DNA from: Obscuribacter phosphatis_A
GTDB lineage: Bacteria; Cyanobacteriota; Vampirovibrionia; Obscuribacterales; Obscuribacteraceae
Reading direction: 5' to 3'
NCBI GenBank assembly: GCA_017303615.1
Contig: JAFLCK010000017.1
Span: 1 to 64,000, forward strand
DNA: 64,000 nt
The notes under the pieces were generated by a model. That model saw only the letters and a program-made list of their open reading frames with translations, was not told the origin of the DNA and did not search any database. Each line of letters opens with the position of its first letter. The first letter of the stretch is position 1. Both the position numbers and the translations under genes were made by a program. This document shows, piece after piece, positions 22,586-30,844 of this stretch.

Positions 22586-24301
22586 CTAGAGTCCGAGGAA
22601 GTCGGGACCACTGCCTTGCGAAGTGGGTTTCACTCTCAAGTTGACTTCAGGACAGACTATCTCACAGGTGCGGCAATGGATGCAGTTTTCCAGCGACATG
22701 CCGTGCTTTCTCAGGTCGTCGATGATGTCGATGCGGTGCACTTCGGCTGTACAGTCGGCTACGCAAGGTGTGGTTTTTCCTAGACCTTCGTACTTGGAGA
22801 TGCACTTGACGCAGGTATCAGAGTTGAATTCATCGATATGCTCATTGCCTTCATGATATTTAGTGGAGGCAAAGAAAACGGCATCGGGCCTGCTGTAGAT
22901 AGTTGCTTTATCGTAGGGCGGCTCATCATATTTAGGGGCGGTAAAGTTAGGCACTATGTGCTTGCAATCGGCTTCGTATTTGATCGGTCCGATATCTCTG
23001 GTGCCTTCGATGAGCGAGAGCGATGTAACGCCGTCGACCGGAGCCCCGAAAGGATTTTTGAAGCCGACTTTGAGCATACCGACCCAAGCATTAGTCTTAT
23101 CGACACTCTTGGCGATATCAGGCAGGTACTGACCGAGCAATTTGGGATTGCTCATGAAAGCCCAGCGGAAATAGCGATTCTTGTAAGCTTCTTTGATGAC
23201 AAAGCCGCTTTCCAGTTCTTTCTGATAGGGAGCCAAGGCTGCTTCAGATGTATCGCCTTTGACCAGGGCGTCGTGCAAAACTTTTGCCGCCACATAGCCG
23301 CATTCCATCGAGCGATCGATGCCGGCTAGGTTTTTCACGTCCAATACACCCAGAGCATCACCTAAGAGGATAGCGCCAGGCACATAGAATTTCTTGGGCA
23401 GGCTGTAGTATCCGCCTTCAGGCAAGAGAGCGGCACCATATTTGAGAAGCTTACCGCCCTTGATCATTTCTTGAATGAAGGGATGCTTCTTGTAGTCTTG
23501 CAGCTTTTGCTGCGGATTCATATTGGGGTCTTTGCTGTCGAGACTGATCACCATACCGATGGTGAGGCGCTTGTCTTTCATGCCATAGACAAAGCCGCCG
23601 CCGAAGGTGCCGTCCAAAAGCGGATAGCCCAGGGTGTGCCAGACTTTACCGGCATAGTCTTCATTAACTTGCCAGACTTCTTTGACGCCGACCGACCAAA
23701 TTTGAGGATTGTCGCGCAGCTTGTAGTGATCGATGACTTCGCGAGAAATGAAACCTTTGTCGCCAAAGCAAGTGACTTTACCGTAGACGAAATCTTCTTC
23801 CGATTTGGCGTCTTCGCTAACTGCCACACCAACTACCTTGCCGTCTTCAAAGACTACTTTGTGGGCGGCAAAACCGTTAAACAGGTCGATGGTGACATTG
23901 GGAACGTCTTTTGCTTTTTCTTGCAGTTTGAAAGCCATCCAGGCAACAACATTGGAAAGGCTAAGTACTACATAGCCGGTTTTGTCTAAAGACTTGGGAT
24001 ACAACTTGGAAGGGACATCCCATTTCTTGTTGACACCGAGAACCGAAAAATAGGAGTCGGTGCAGGTGGCTTCGATAGGGAAGCCGCTTTCTTTGTAATC
24101 GGGGAAGAGTTTGGCAATCACGTGGGGATTGGATACGGCGCCGCTCATAACATGTGAGCCGAACTCTTTTCCTTTTTCCAATATGGCCATGGTAAATTCC
24201 TTGCCGCTTTCTTTGGCAAGTTCCAAGAAACGATTGGCCAATGCCAGGTTGGAGGGACTACCACCAACCAGGAGTAGATCATATTCAATGCGATCCGACA
24301 A
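22586..24301 (-). CDS. Electron transfer flavoprotein:quinone oxidoreductase (ETF-QO/FixC-FixX-like fusion)
   Basis: 571 residues. An N-terminal FAD-binding fold begins YDLLLVGGSPSNLALANRF; the usual GxGPAG is replaced by GGSPSN. ETF-QO signatures follow: LEKGKEFGSHVMSGAV, VGVKEVWQV, LLDGTFGGGFVYGM, GAALLPEGGYYSLPKK and GDALGVLDV. The C-terminus carries a ferredoxin-like module with CIHCRTCEIVCP at about 543-554. A second cysteine group precedes it (CVKC...CVADC), so two clusters are conceivable. It passes electrons from reduced ETF to membrane quinone. The start overlaps the end of etfA by 17 bases. This is the third gene of the etfB-etfA-ETF:QO operon. Confidence 0.92.
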   Translation of the reverse strand: MSDRIEYDLLLVGGSPSNLALANRFLELAKESGKEFTMAILEKGKEFGSHVMSGAVSNPHVIAKLFPDYKESGFPIEATCTDSYFSVLGVNKKWDVPSKLYPKSLDKTGYVVLSLSNVVAWMAFKLQEKAKDVPNVTIDLFNGFAAHKVVFEDGKVVGVAVSEDAKSEEDFVYGKVTCFGDKGFISREVIDHYKLRDNPQIWSVGVKEVWQVNEDYAGKVWHTLGYPLLDGTFGGGFVYGMKDKRLTIGMVISLDSKDPNMNPQQKLQDYKKHPFIQEMIKGGKLLKYGAALLPEGGYYSLPKKFYVPGAILLGDALGVLDVKNLAGIDRSMECGYVAAKVLHDALVKGDTSEAALAPYQKELESGFVIKEAYKNRYFRWAFMSNPKLLGQYLPDIAKSVDKTNAWVGMLKVGFKNPFGAPVDGVTSLSLIEGTRDIGPIKYEADCKHIVPNFTAPKYDEPPYDKATIYSRPDAVFFASTKYHEGNEHIDEFNSDTCVKCISKYEGLGKTTPCVADCTAEVHRIDIIDDLRKHGMSLENCIHCRTCEIVCPEVNLRVKPTSQGSGPDFLGL

Positions 24302-25409
24302 CTTCCTTTACCCCCCGACCAGACTGCACTTCTTTAAACTGTTTGATCATCTCAGGGATGATCTGATAGATATCGCCGACGATACCATGATGAGCAAATT
24401 TGAAAATGGGCGAGTCGGGATCTTTATTGATCGCGATGATGGTGCCCGATTTAGACATGCCGACTCGGTGCTGAATGGCACCGGAAATACCGCAGGCTAT
24501 ATAAAGTTTGGGACGCACTGTTTTGCCGGTTTGACCAACTTGGTGCTGATAGGGTATCCAGCCCAAATCAACAACTTTTCTGGAAGCTCCCAAGGCGGAG
24601 TTTTCAAAAGTGGCAGCTAGATCTTTGAGCATGTCGAAGCCGTCGGCACAACCCAGTCCGTAACCGCCGGCTACGATTACATCAGCCTCAGTCAGTTTAA
24701 CGCCTTTCGAGACTTCTCTGACAATATCAACCACTACTAGTCTGTGGTCTTCCGGTTTTAAATCAACTTTGATTTTGGCTATTTTGCCTTGGCGATTACC
24801 ATCAGGCTTGAGCGGCGTCATCACACCCGGTCTCGTGGTGGCCATCTGCGGATTCTTCCAGGGTCCAAGAATTCTCGCTTTCAAACTTTCGCCGAAGCTA
24901 GGACGGATAGCATACAAGCAGTTCGGATAGAGACCGATTTTGGTAGGGTCTACCTTGCTCTTGTGTTCGTAAGGTCCGATATCTAGTTCGGTACAGTCAG
25001 CTGTCAGTCCGGTATCGAAATGGGCGGCAATGCGCGGTGCCAAGTCTCTACCGGTTGTGGTCGAGCCCAAAAGGCAGGTATGGGGAGGTTCGGGCAAAGA
25101 CTCTAAGAAGTCGCAGACTACTCTTCTGTAGGGCAGGGTTCTGTATTTTTCCAAGTCGGGATGTTCGGCAACATAGACTTCATCGGCGCCGTATTCCACC
25201 AATTTTTGGGGAATGTCGCCAAGGTTGTGACCCATGACCAAACACTTGAGGTTGCGTTCCATTTTGTCGGCGAGAAGGCGTCCGGCCCCCAAAAGTTCCA
25301 GGGTGACAGGCTGCAACTCGCCGAGAATATGTTCGGCAATGACCAGCACATCGCCCTTAGGGCTGAAGCTGGAGACATCTACTACTTGTTCTTCTGACAT
25401 GATTATCAA
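24285..25409 (-). CDS. etfA: Electron transfer flavoprotein, alpha subunit
   Basis: 374 residues. The N-terminal domain has VLVIAEHILGELQPVTLELL, PHTCLLGSTTTGRDLAPRI and DTGLTADCTEL. The C-terminal FAD domain has ADVIVAGGYGLG, LGASRKVVDLGWIPYQHQVG, QTGKTVRPKLYIACGISGAI and IIAINKDPDSPIFKFAHHGI, all classical ETF-alpha sequences. It binds the redox-active FAD and delivers electrons to ETF:QO. It lies 9 bases after etfB. Length is slightly above the usual 310-340. Confidence 0.96.
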   Translation of the reverse strand: MIIMSEEQVVDVSSFSPKGDVLVIAEHILGELQPVTLELLGAGRLLADKMERNLKCLVMGHNLGDIPQKLVEYGADEVYVAEHPDLEKYRTLPYRRVVCDFLESLPEPPHTCLLGSTTTGRDLAPRIAAHFDTGLTADCTELDIGPYEHKSKVDPTKIGLYPNCLYAIRPSFGESLKARILGPWKNPQMATTRPGVMTPLKPDGNRQGKIAKIKVDLKPEDHRLVVVDIVREVSKGVKLTEADVIVAGGYGLGCADGFDMLKDLAATFENSALGASRKVVDLGWIPYQHQVGQTGKTVRPKLYIACGISGAIQHRVGMSKSGTIIAINKDPDSPIFKFAHHGIVGDIYQIIPEMIKQFKEVQSGRGVKEVVGSH

Positions 25410-25418
25410 CCTTGAAAC

Positions 25419-26255
25419 TTAAGAAGCAATGAGGAACTGATTGAGCTGAGATTCTTTGATGACGTCTTGAACCAGTGTTTCCACCGACTGTCCTTCGTGC
25501 ATCTTGCAGCTTCCACCCAGTTCTCCGACCTTCTCGGTGGCGGCTACGATGGTCGGCGAGCCCTTGAGACCGGTGCGGTCCGGCTCTGCTCCGACCAAGT
25601 CAAGATCGATTGTGTGAATGAACTTCTTCAGCTCTTCTTCGTTACGAGCCAGTCTCTGAACTTTCCAGGCTCCTCTGAACGACTTATATTCAAGGGGGTG
25701 ATAAGAGTTAGCTACAGTGACGAGTAGCGGCATTTCAGAGACCACCTTCTGATAGCCTCCTTCGATGATCCGTCGACCGTGCACTTTGCCATCGACGACG
25801 CTGAAATCTTCGCAATAGGTGATTTGAGGCAGACCCATACGTTCAGCCAGCTGGGGACCAACCTGGGCGGTGTCGCCGTCTGTGGTCTGAAGACCGCAGA
25901 AAACCAGGTCTGGTTTTCCGACATAGTTGACAGTCTTGAAAAGAGCGTAAGCGGTAGCCAGGGTGTCTGAGGCAGCCAAGCGTCTGTCCGAAAGAAGGAA
26001 GGCTTCGTCTACGCCATGTTCTAGACATTCGAGCAAGACTTCTACAGCCGGGGGCGGACCCATTGATATGGCAGTCACCTTGCCGCCGTATGACTTCTTA
26101 GCGTGCAAGGCCGCTTGCAGTGCATAGCGGTCAAAAGGATTGAGCATGCGCTTGGCTTTTGCTCTATCTATGGTGCCATCTGGATTAAGACCAGCTTTTG
26201 AACCCTGGTCCGGCACTTGCTTGACAAGTACGAAAATGTTTAGACTGCCCGACAT
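25419..26255 (-). CDS. etfB: Electron transfer flavoprotein, beta subunit
   Basis: 278 residues from ATG 26255, which fits the conserved ETF-beta start (NIFVLVKQVPDQGSK). A GTG at 26282 would add nine residues. Signature segments include NPFDRYALQAALHAK, GYQKVVSEMPLLVTV and VEVLLECLEHGVDEAFLLSD. It binds AMP in canonical ETFs and forms the recognition surface for acyl-CoA dehydrogenases. First gene of the operon; its promoter should lie in the 250-base gap shared with the divergent DUF885 gene. Confidence 0.95.
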   Translation of the reverse strand: MSGSLNIFVLVKQVPDQGSKAGLNPDGTIDRAKAKRMLNPFDRYALQAALHAKKSYGGKVTAISMGPPPAVEVLLECLEHGVDEAFLLSDRRLAASDTLATAYALFKTVNYVGKPDLVFCGLQTTDGDTAQVGPQLAERMGLPQITYCEDFSVVDGKVHGRRIIEGGYQKVVSEMPLLVTVANSYHPLEYKSFRGAWKVQRLARNEEELKKFIHTIDLDLVGAEPDRTGLKGSPTIVAATEKVGELGGSCKMHEGQSVETLVQDVIKESQLNQFLIAS

Positions 26256-26399
26256 ATGACCTTTTGGATACCCTCGCGACACGTACTTCCAAATTCTACA
26301 TAGATAAGATGCTGGATTGCCAGATTGTTACTAAGTAGCTTCAAGGAACATGCAATTCGTAATTTGACTTCTTATTTTCATGCTTTTGCTGTTCCGTAA

Positions 26400-26428
26400 T
26401 TGTTTCTTTATTTGCTGAAAGCTATAAA
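26400..26428 (+). promoter_or_regulatory. Candidate promoter for the DUF885 gene
   Basis: TTGTTT at 26400-26405 and TATAAA at 26423-26428 with 17-base spacing, about 80 bases before the ATG at 26507. Confidence 0.35.
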
Positions 26429-26506
26429 CTGAACATCTCTAAATTGCGAACCCCTTGACGGGTTGAAGCTTCGCCGTTAGCCGCCCGATATCAAGGGGAT
26501 ACTTAA

Positions 26507-28357
26507 ATGAGAAAAAATTTGCAAAAACATTCGCTTTTGTCTGGAAAGAAAGTTATCGCCCTCGCTCTTTCTACGCTTGCTTTGGCAACTTACTCCAATC
26601 TTTCGCTTGGCCAAGCCGTGTTGGCTAAAACTAACAATGCAAAGGCAAAGGCTAATAAAGCATTCGAAGGCAAAGCTGGTCAAAATGCTTATGTCGAAGA
26701 GTATTTCAGCCATGTTTTCAGGGTTTCACCAAGCTGGGCCACTGCAGTCGGCTTTCATCAATATGATAGGCTGCTGGAAGATCTCAGACCCCAGGCGATC
26801 AAAAGCAATTTAGCCGCCAATAAGGCTTTTCTACGGCGCTTTCAGGCAATAGAGGCAGACAAAAACAGTAAGCTCAACCTTGATGAAAAGCTTGACCTGC
26901 AAATGCTCATTGCCTTTACCGAAGGGCAAATATTCGAACAAGAGCAGTTGCGTTGGCTGGAGCGCGATCCAGACCGCTATCCTTCCTTGCTAGCAGATTC
27001 GGTCTTTTCGCTGGCAAAGCGCAATTTTGCACCAGCCTCAGAGCGGTTGCTCAGTGTTTGTGAGAGGTTGGAGCAGGCTCCGGAGAAAATCTTTCAGGCT
27101 GCCAGGCTTAATATCAAACCGGCAGCAGTGCCGCCCATTTATGCTCAAGTGGCTCTAGAGCAACTTAAGGGCAGCCGTTCTATGATCGAAAGCACCATAC
27201 CCGAAGCTTTCCAATCGGTGCAAGATAAAGCCTTGTTGGCACGCTACAAGAGAGCCTCGGGGCGAGTATTGCAAGAGCTTGATTTGTATGAAAAGTTCTT
27301 GAAAGCAAAAGTTCTGCCCCGAGCTAAAGGACAGTTCGCCATCGGTGAGGCAAACTATAGGCGTAAATTGCACTGCGATGAGATGGTTGACGAAGACCTG
27401 AACAGTCTGCTCAAGCGAGGCTATAGCGAACTGAGGCGCTTGCAGGCACGCTTTATTGAGCTTGGTCGTTTGATTGATAAAGAGCGCAGTCCCGAAGCCA
27501 TCTTTGAAGATATTGCCCGGGAGCATCCAAACTCAGAGCAACTGGTCGCTTCCACCCAGAATTGTCTTGATAAACTTTGCTCTTATCTCTTGGAAAACAA
27601 TATAGTGAGTTTGCCCAGCCAAGACAGAGTGACTGTGGCAGAGAGTCCATCTTATTTGCGCGCTCTTACTTTTGCCTCGATGGATACACCTGGACCCTAC
27701 GAGTACAAAGCCAAAGAGGCTTTCTATTATGTGACGCCGGCTGAGAAGAATTGGGACGCCAAACGGATTGAAGAACATCTGCGCTTCTTTAGCTATGCCG
27801 ATATCATCAATACTTCGGTGCACGAAGCTTACCCTGGTCACTATGTTCAATTTCTTTGGGTGAAGAAGGCCCCATCCAAGGTGCGTAAGCTCTTGGGTTG
27901 CAGCTCTAATGCCGAGGGTTGGGCTCATTATTGTGAAGAAATGATGGTCGATGACGGTCTCAGACAAGACGGCTCTCGTACCCAGGCTGGAAGTAAACCT
28001 GATTACAAGTTGGCAATGGTGCAGGTGCACGATGCTTTACTGCGGGTTTGTCGCTATATCGTGGGCATACAGATGCATACCCGGGGCATGACTTTTCAGC
28101 AGGGCAAGCAGTTCTTTGTCAAAGAAGGCTATATGGAACCGGCCAATGCCGAAAGAGAAACTCGCCGCGGCACCAAAGACCCCACTTATCTTGTCTATAC
28201 TCTCGGCAAATTAGAGATTCTCAAAATGAAGGAAGAATACAAACAACTTAAGGGCGAAAATTTCTCCTTGAAGGAGTTTCACGACAGTTTCCTGGCTCAG
28301 GGTTTTCCACCCCTAAAAATTGTCAGAGCCAAGTTGTTTAGCCAAGCCAGCCCCTAA
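26507..28357 (+). CDS. Secreted DUF885-family metallopeptidase-like protein
   Basis: 616 residues. A signal peptide (KVIALALSTLALATYSNLSL, about 15-34) is followed by a long helical domain. The family motif HEAYPGHYVQ is at about 439-448 with flanking ADIINTSVHE and NAEGWAHYCEEMM, plausible metal ligands of a zincin-like site. It ends in MKEEYKQLKGENFSLKEFHD, as in other DUF885 proteins. The family is widespread and assumed to be peptidase-like; substrates are unknown. Expected in the periplasm or outside the cell. Preceded by a 250-base divergent promoter region. Confidence 0.87.
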   Translation: MRKNLQKHSLLSGKKVIALALSTLALATYSNLSLGQAVLAKTNNAKAKANKAFEGKAGQNAYVEEYFSHVFRVSPSWATAVGFHQYDRLLEDLRPQAIKSNLAANKAFLRRFQAIEADKNSKLNLDEKLDLQMLIAFTEGQIFEQEQLRWLERDPDRYPSLLADSVFSLAKRNFAPASERLLSVCERLEQAPEKIFQAARLNIKPAAVPPIYAQVALEQLKGSRSMIESTIPEAFQSVQDKALLARYKRASGRVLQELDLYEKFLKAKVLPRAKGQFAIGEANYRRKLHCDEMVDEDLNSLLKRGYSELRRLQARFIELGRLIDKERSPEAIFEDIAREHPNSEQLVASTQNCLDKLCSYLLENNIVSLPSQDRVTVAESPSYLRALTFASMDTPGPYEYKAKEAFYYVTPAEKNWDAKRIEEHLRFFSYADIINTSVHEAYPGHYVQFLWVKKAPSKVRKLLGCSSNAEGWAHYCEEMMVDDGLRQDGSRTQAGSKPDYKLAMVQVHDALLRVCRYIVGIQMHTRGMTFQQGKQFFVKEGYMEPANAERETRRGTKDPTYLVYTLGKLEILKMKEEYKQLKGENFSLKEFHDSFLAQGFPPLKIVRAKLFSQASP

Positions 28358-28453
28358 ATCTGTAAAAAGAATCTGTAAAATTAGATTGCTTAAATCAAAA
28401 TATCCGAAACAACCAGGTGGTTGTCGCGTCAATCTCTTGGTGAGGTAACTGCT

Positions 28454-28987
28454 ATGCGAAAAATTTCTCCAAAAGTGCCGGTCTTGGCATTCTCTGCCGC
28501 TATTATGCTTGGTCTCGGCTTGACCGGGGCGGTCTTTACTTATACCGACTTACATTCAGCTTGCGCTCAGACATCAGAGGCTCAAACTGAAAAATCTCAG
28601 TCTGAAGAGACTAAGTCTGCTGAAAAAGACAAAAAAGAGGCTGTGAATTGGTTCAATGATTATGAAAAAGCCAAGGCTGAGAGCGCTCGCACAGGCAAGC
28701 CTATTTTTGCCGACTTTTATACCGATTGGTGTTATTGGTGCCAGGTCTTAGACAAAAAGACTTTTGTCGACAAAGACTTTGCCATCTTCTTGAACAAAAA
28801 TTTTGTGCCCCTGAAAATCAACGCCGAAGCCAGTCAGGCAAACGAAGCGCTTGCTGAGAAGCTGGGCGTTGATTCATATCCTAGGGGGGTTGTTTTTTCA
28901 CCGAGCGGCCAGGTGCTCAGTCAGATTAGAGGCTTCAAAGAAGCGCCTGACTATCAAGAAACCCTCAGCGAGTTCTTGCAAAAATAG
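28454..28987 (+). CDS. Secreted thioredoxin-fold protein (DsbD C-terminal/Thioredoxin_7-like)
   Basis: 177 residues. An N-terminal signal/anchor (VPVLAFSAAIMLGLGLTGAV) and a Gln/Lys/Glu-rich spacer precede a thioredoxin domain at about 70-177. It contains GKPIFADFYTDWCYWCQVLD with the active-site WCYWC and the cis-proline region VDSYPRGVVF. It is probably a periplasmic thiol-disulfide enzyme. ATG 28454 is preferred because GAGGT lies just upstream. It follows the DUF885 gene by about 96 bases. Confidence 0.88.
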   Translation: MRKISPKVPVLAFSAAIMLGLGLTGAVFTYTDLHSACAQTSEAQTEKSQSEETKSAEKDKKEAVNWFNDYEKAKAESARTGKPIFADFYTDWCYWCQVLDKKTFVDKDFAIFLNKNFVPLKINAEASQANEALAEKLGVDSYPRGVVFSPSGQVLSQIRGFKEAPDYQETLSEFLQK

Positions 28988-28995
28988 CACCGTCA

Positions 28996-29343
28996 TCATT
29001 GCAGATGCATAACTGTGTACATCGTTTCTAGGGCTCCGGTGCCGCCGCCGCAATTGTTTATAAAGTCGCGGGCCAGTTCTTTTATGCAATTTAGGTCTTT
29101 GAGATTGGGCAAGAACCCGGCATTGCTTGCCTTCGACTGCGAGATGATGTGTCTGACAAAGCGCAGTCCGGCATCTGTGATTGGTCCATTTTCCGGACCG
29201 CCACTACCCATGATGATGGCATCAACCACGGTGGCTTCTACCAGTGAAGACGGCGGTGTGTAATCGAAGTAATCAGATGTATCTGTAATTTCGACAAATT
29301 CAAAGAAATCGCTGCTCTCGTGTGAAGCCGGATCGAAATTCAT
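28996..29343 (-). CDS. Hypothetical acidic protein, 115 residues
   Basis: Starts at ATG 29343 with AAGGGGA 8 bases upstream. The first 40 residues are acidic and aromatic (SSDFFEFVEITDTSDYFDYT). The second half is helical with a Gly-rich CGGGTG segment. No signal peptide, membrane helix or known motif is visible. It is divergent from tdh across a 252-base gap and converges on the thioredoxin gene with 8 bases between. Not recognised. Confidence 0.55.
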   Translation of the reverse strand: MNFDPASHESSDFFEFVEITDTSDYFDYTPPSSLVEATVVDAIIMGSGGPENGPITDAGLRFVRHIISQSKASNAGFLPNLKDLNCIKELARDFINNCGGGTGALETMYTVMHLQ

Positions 29344-29400
29344 TTAGTTATTCCCCTTATAAAACCCGCTTAATACCGCCACTAAACATAAAGATATTGT

Positions 29401-29415
29401 TGAGGTGTGACCTCA
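29401..29415. promoter_or_regulatory. Candidate operator palindrome in a divergent promoter region
   Basis: TGAGGT-GTG-ACCTCA is a perfect 6-bp inverted repeat with a 3-base centre, between the divergent 115-residue gene and tdh. The same GGTGTGACC core occurs at 9985-9993. Possible regulator binding site. Confidence 0.4.
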
Positions 29416-29595
29416 CTTTATGTGCGTCATTCGTTCTTGGCAACTAAAGAAACGCTAAGGCTCTATATCTTGAGTCTATAAGGGTTTTAGCTGAGTTATT
29501 TGTCATGTCTTTTCACGGCTTGAGCAATTGGCTCTTTGTGAAGTAAATTTGCATGGTTTCAATAATTTAGTCAGTCTTCAGGGAGAGCAAGGTGT

Positions 29596-30810
29596 ATGGG
29601 CATTGTGGCTGACGGCGCGACAAGCACAAGTGATGCGGGTTTGACACAGAGGGGCAAAGACAATTTGATGAAGTGTCTGGTTAAAGAAGACCTTGATAAA
29701 GATGGTCTCACTTTTGTCAAAGACCATAAATCTCCGGTCTGCAGATTGGACGAGGTTAAGATTCGGGTTCTGGCCACAGCTGTATGCGGCACAGATAAAA
29801 GTATTTACACCAGTGCCCAGAGTGAAGGCATTCGCAATGAGATGCGTCGTTATGTGGAAGATGGAAAGTATGCACCTATAGTAGTAGGTCATGAATTTTG
29901 CGGCATAGTGGAAGAGGTGGGTGAGGCGGCTGCGGCAGCCAGTCATTCCGCCCCCGAGCATATGCGCATTCAGAAAGGCGATTATGTCACGGCAGAGATG
30001 CATTTATCTTGCGGGCATTGTTTGCTTTGTCGCAGCGGCAATGAACACATTTGTACTTCGGTAAAAGTGAAGGGTGTGCACCTCGACGGTTGCTTTGCCG
30101 ATTCGGTGACCTTACCTTACAAAAATGTGATTATGCTCGGAAAAGGCGGCGACACCTCCCAACTGCCTCCCAAAATTGGTGCTCTTCTCGATGCCTTCGG
30201 CAATGCCGTCCACACAGTCTCTGAAGCCGATGTGCGCGGCAAGTCGGTGGCCATTTTGGGCGCTGGTCCCCTTGGCCTGATGGCTGCACTTCTGTGTCGT
30301 GATTTTGGTGCCGCTCGCATTTATCTGACCGAAGCCGCCGATGTGGAAAGACGCTTTAGTTTGGCTGAAGAATTTGGTGTGAAGTATTGCTTTGATGTCG
30401 GTAAAGGCACCGGTGAACTATACAAGGCCGTTGAGAAGAATGAGACCGGCGCCAATGGAGTGGACGTGGTTCTAGAGATGTCCGGCTCTCCCAGTGCTTA
30501 TACCGATGCATTCAAAATCGTGCGCAATGGCGGCACCGTTATTTTGCTAGGTATTGCCAGAAAACCTCTCAATAACTTTGATATCGCCAATGGTGTAATT
30601 TGGAAGGGTGTGACGGTGAAAGGCATCTTCGGTCGCAAGATGTTTGACACTTGGGAGACCATGTTGCAACTGCTCAAGACGAATCACAATGGCTTGCAGG
30701 AGCGCATGGACAGAATCATATGTTCTAAGACCTGGGCTTTGGAAGATTACAGCACAGCCTTTGATCTTTTGGTGAGCGGGCAAGAGATGAAACTGGTCTT
30801 TACGCCCTAG
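29596..30810 (+). CDS. tdh: L-threonine 3-dehydrogenase-like zinc alcohol dehydrogenase
   Basis: 404 residues of the medium-chain dehydrogenase family. It has the catalytic zinc site AVCGTDKSIY and VVGHEFCG, the structural zinc set CGHCLLCRSGNEHIC, and the NAD-binding loop VAILGAGPLGLMAALL. Within the zinc-dependent family these fit L-threonine 3-dehydrogenase, and the gene 34 bases downstream is kbl, its usual partner. It oxidises threonine to 2-amino-3-ketobutyrate. It carries about 25 extra N-terminal residues and an insertion near 110-120 (AAAAASHSAPEHMR) relative to compact TDH. The start is tentative; MKCLVKEDL further in is an alternative. Confidence 0.87.
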   Translation: MGIVADGATSTSDAGLTQRGKDNLMKCLVKEDLDKDGLTFVKDHKSPVCRLDEVKIRVLATAVCGTDKSIYTSAQSEGIRNEMRRYVEDGKYAPIVVGHEFCGIVEEVGEAAAAASHSAPEHMRIQKGDYVTAEMHLSCGHCLLCRSGNEHICTSVKVKGVHLDGCFADSVTLPYKNVIMLGKGGDTSQLPPKIGALLDAFGNAVHTVSEADVRGKSVAILGAGPLGLMAALLCRDFGAARIYLTEAADVERRFSLAEEFGVKYCFDVGKGTGELYKAVEKNETGANGVDVVLEMSGSPSAYTDAFKIVRNGGTVILLGIARKPLNNFDIANGVIWKGVTVKGIFGRKMFDTWETMLQLLKTNHNGLQERMDRIICSKTWALEDYSTAFDLLVSGQEMKLVFTP

Positions 30811-30844
30811 TTTGATAAATTCAAGAATTGTAAGAGGTGAACTC

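Noticed and set aside
22838..24620. Three long plus-strand frames (163, 172 and 169 codons) opposite the ETF operon
   Set aside because: They are antisense to well-recognised ETF:QO and etfA sequences, have no ribosome-binding sites or domains, and arise from codon-phase bias.
27533..28030. 165-codon minus-strand frame opposite the DUF885 gene
   Set aside because: Antisense over the conserved HEAYPGH region; no supporting signals.
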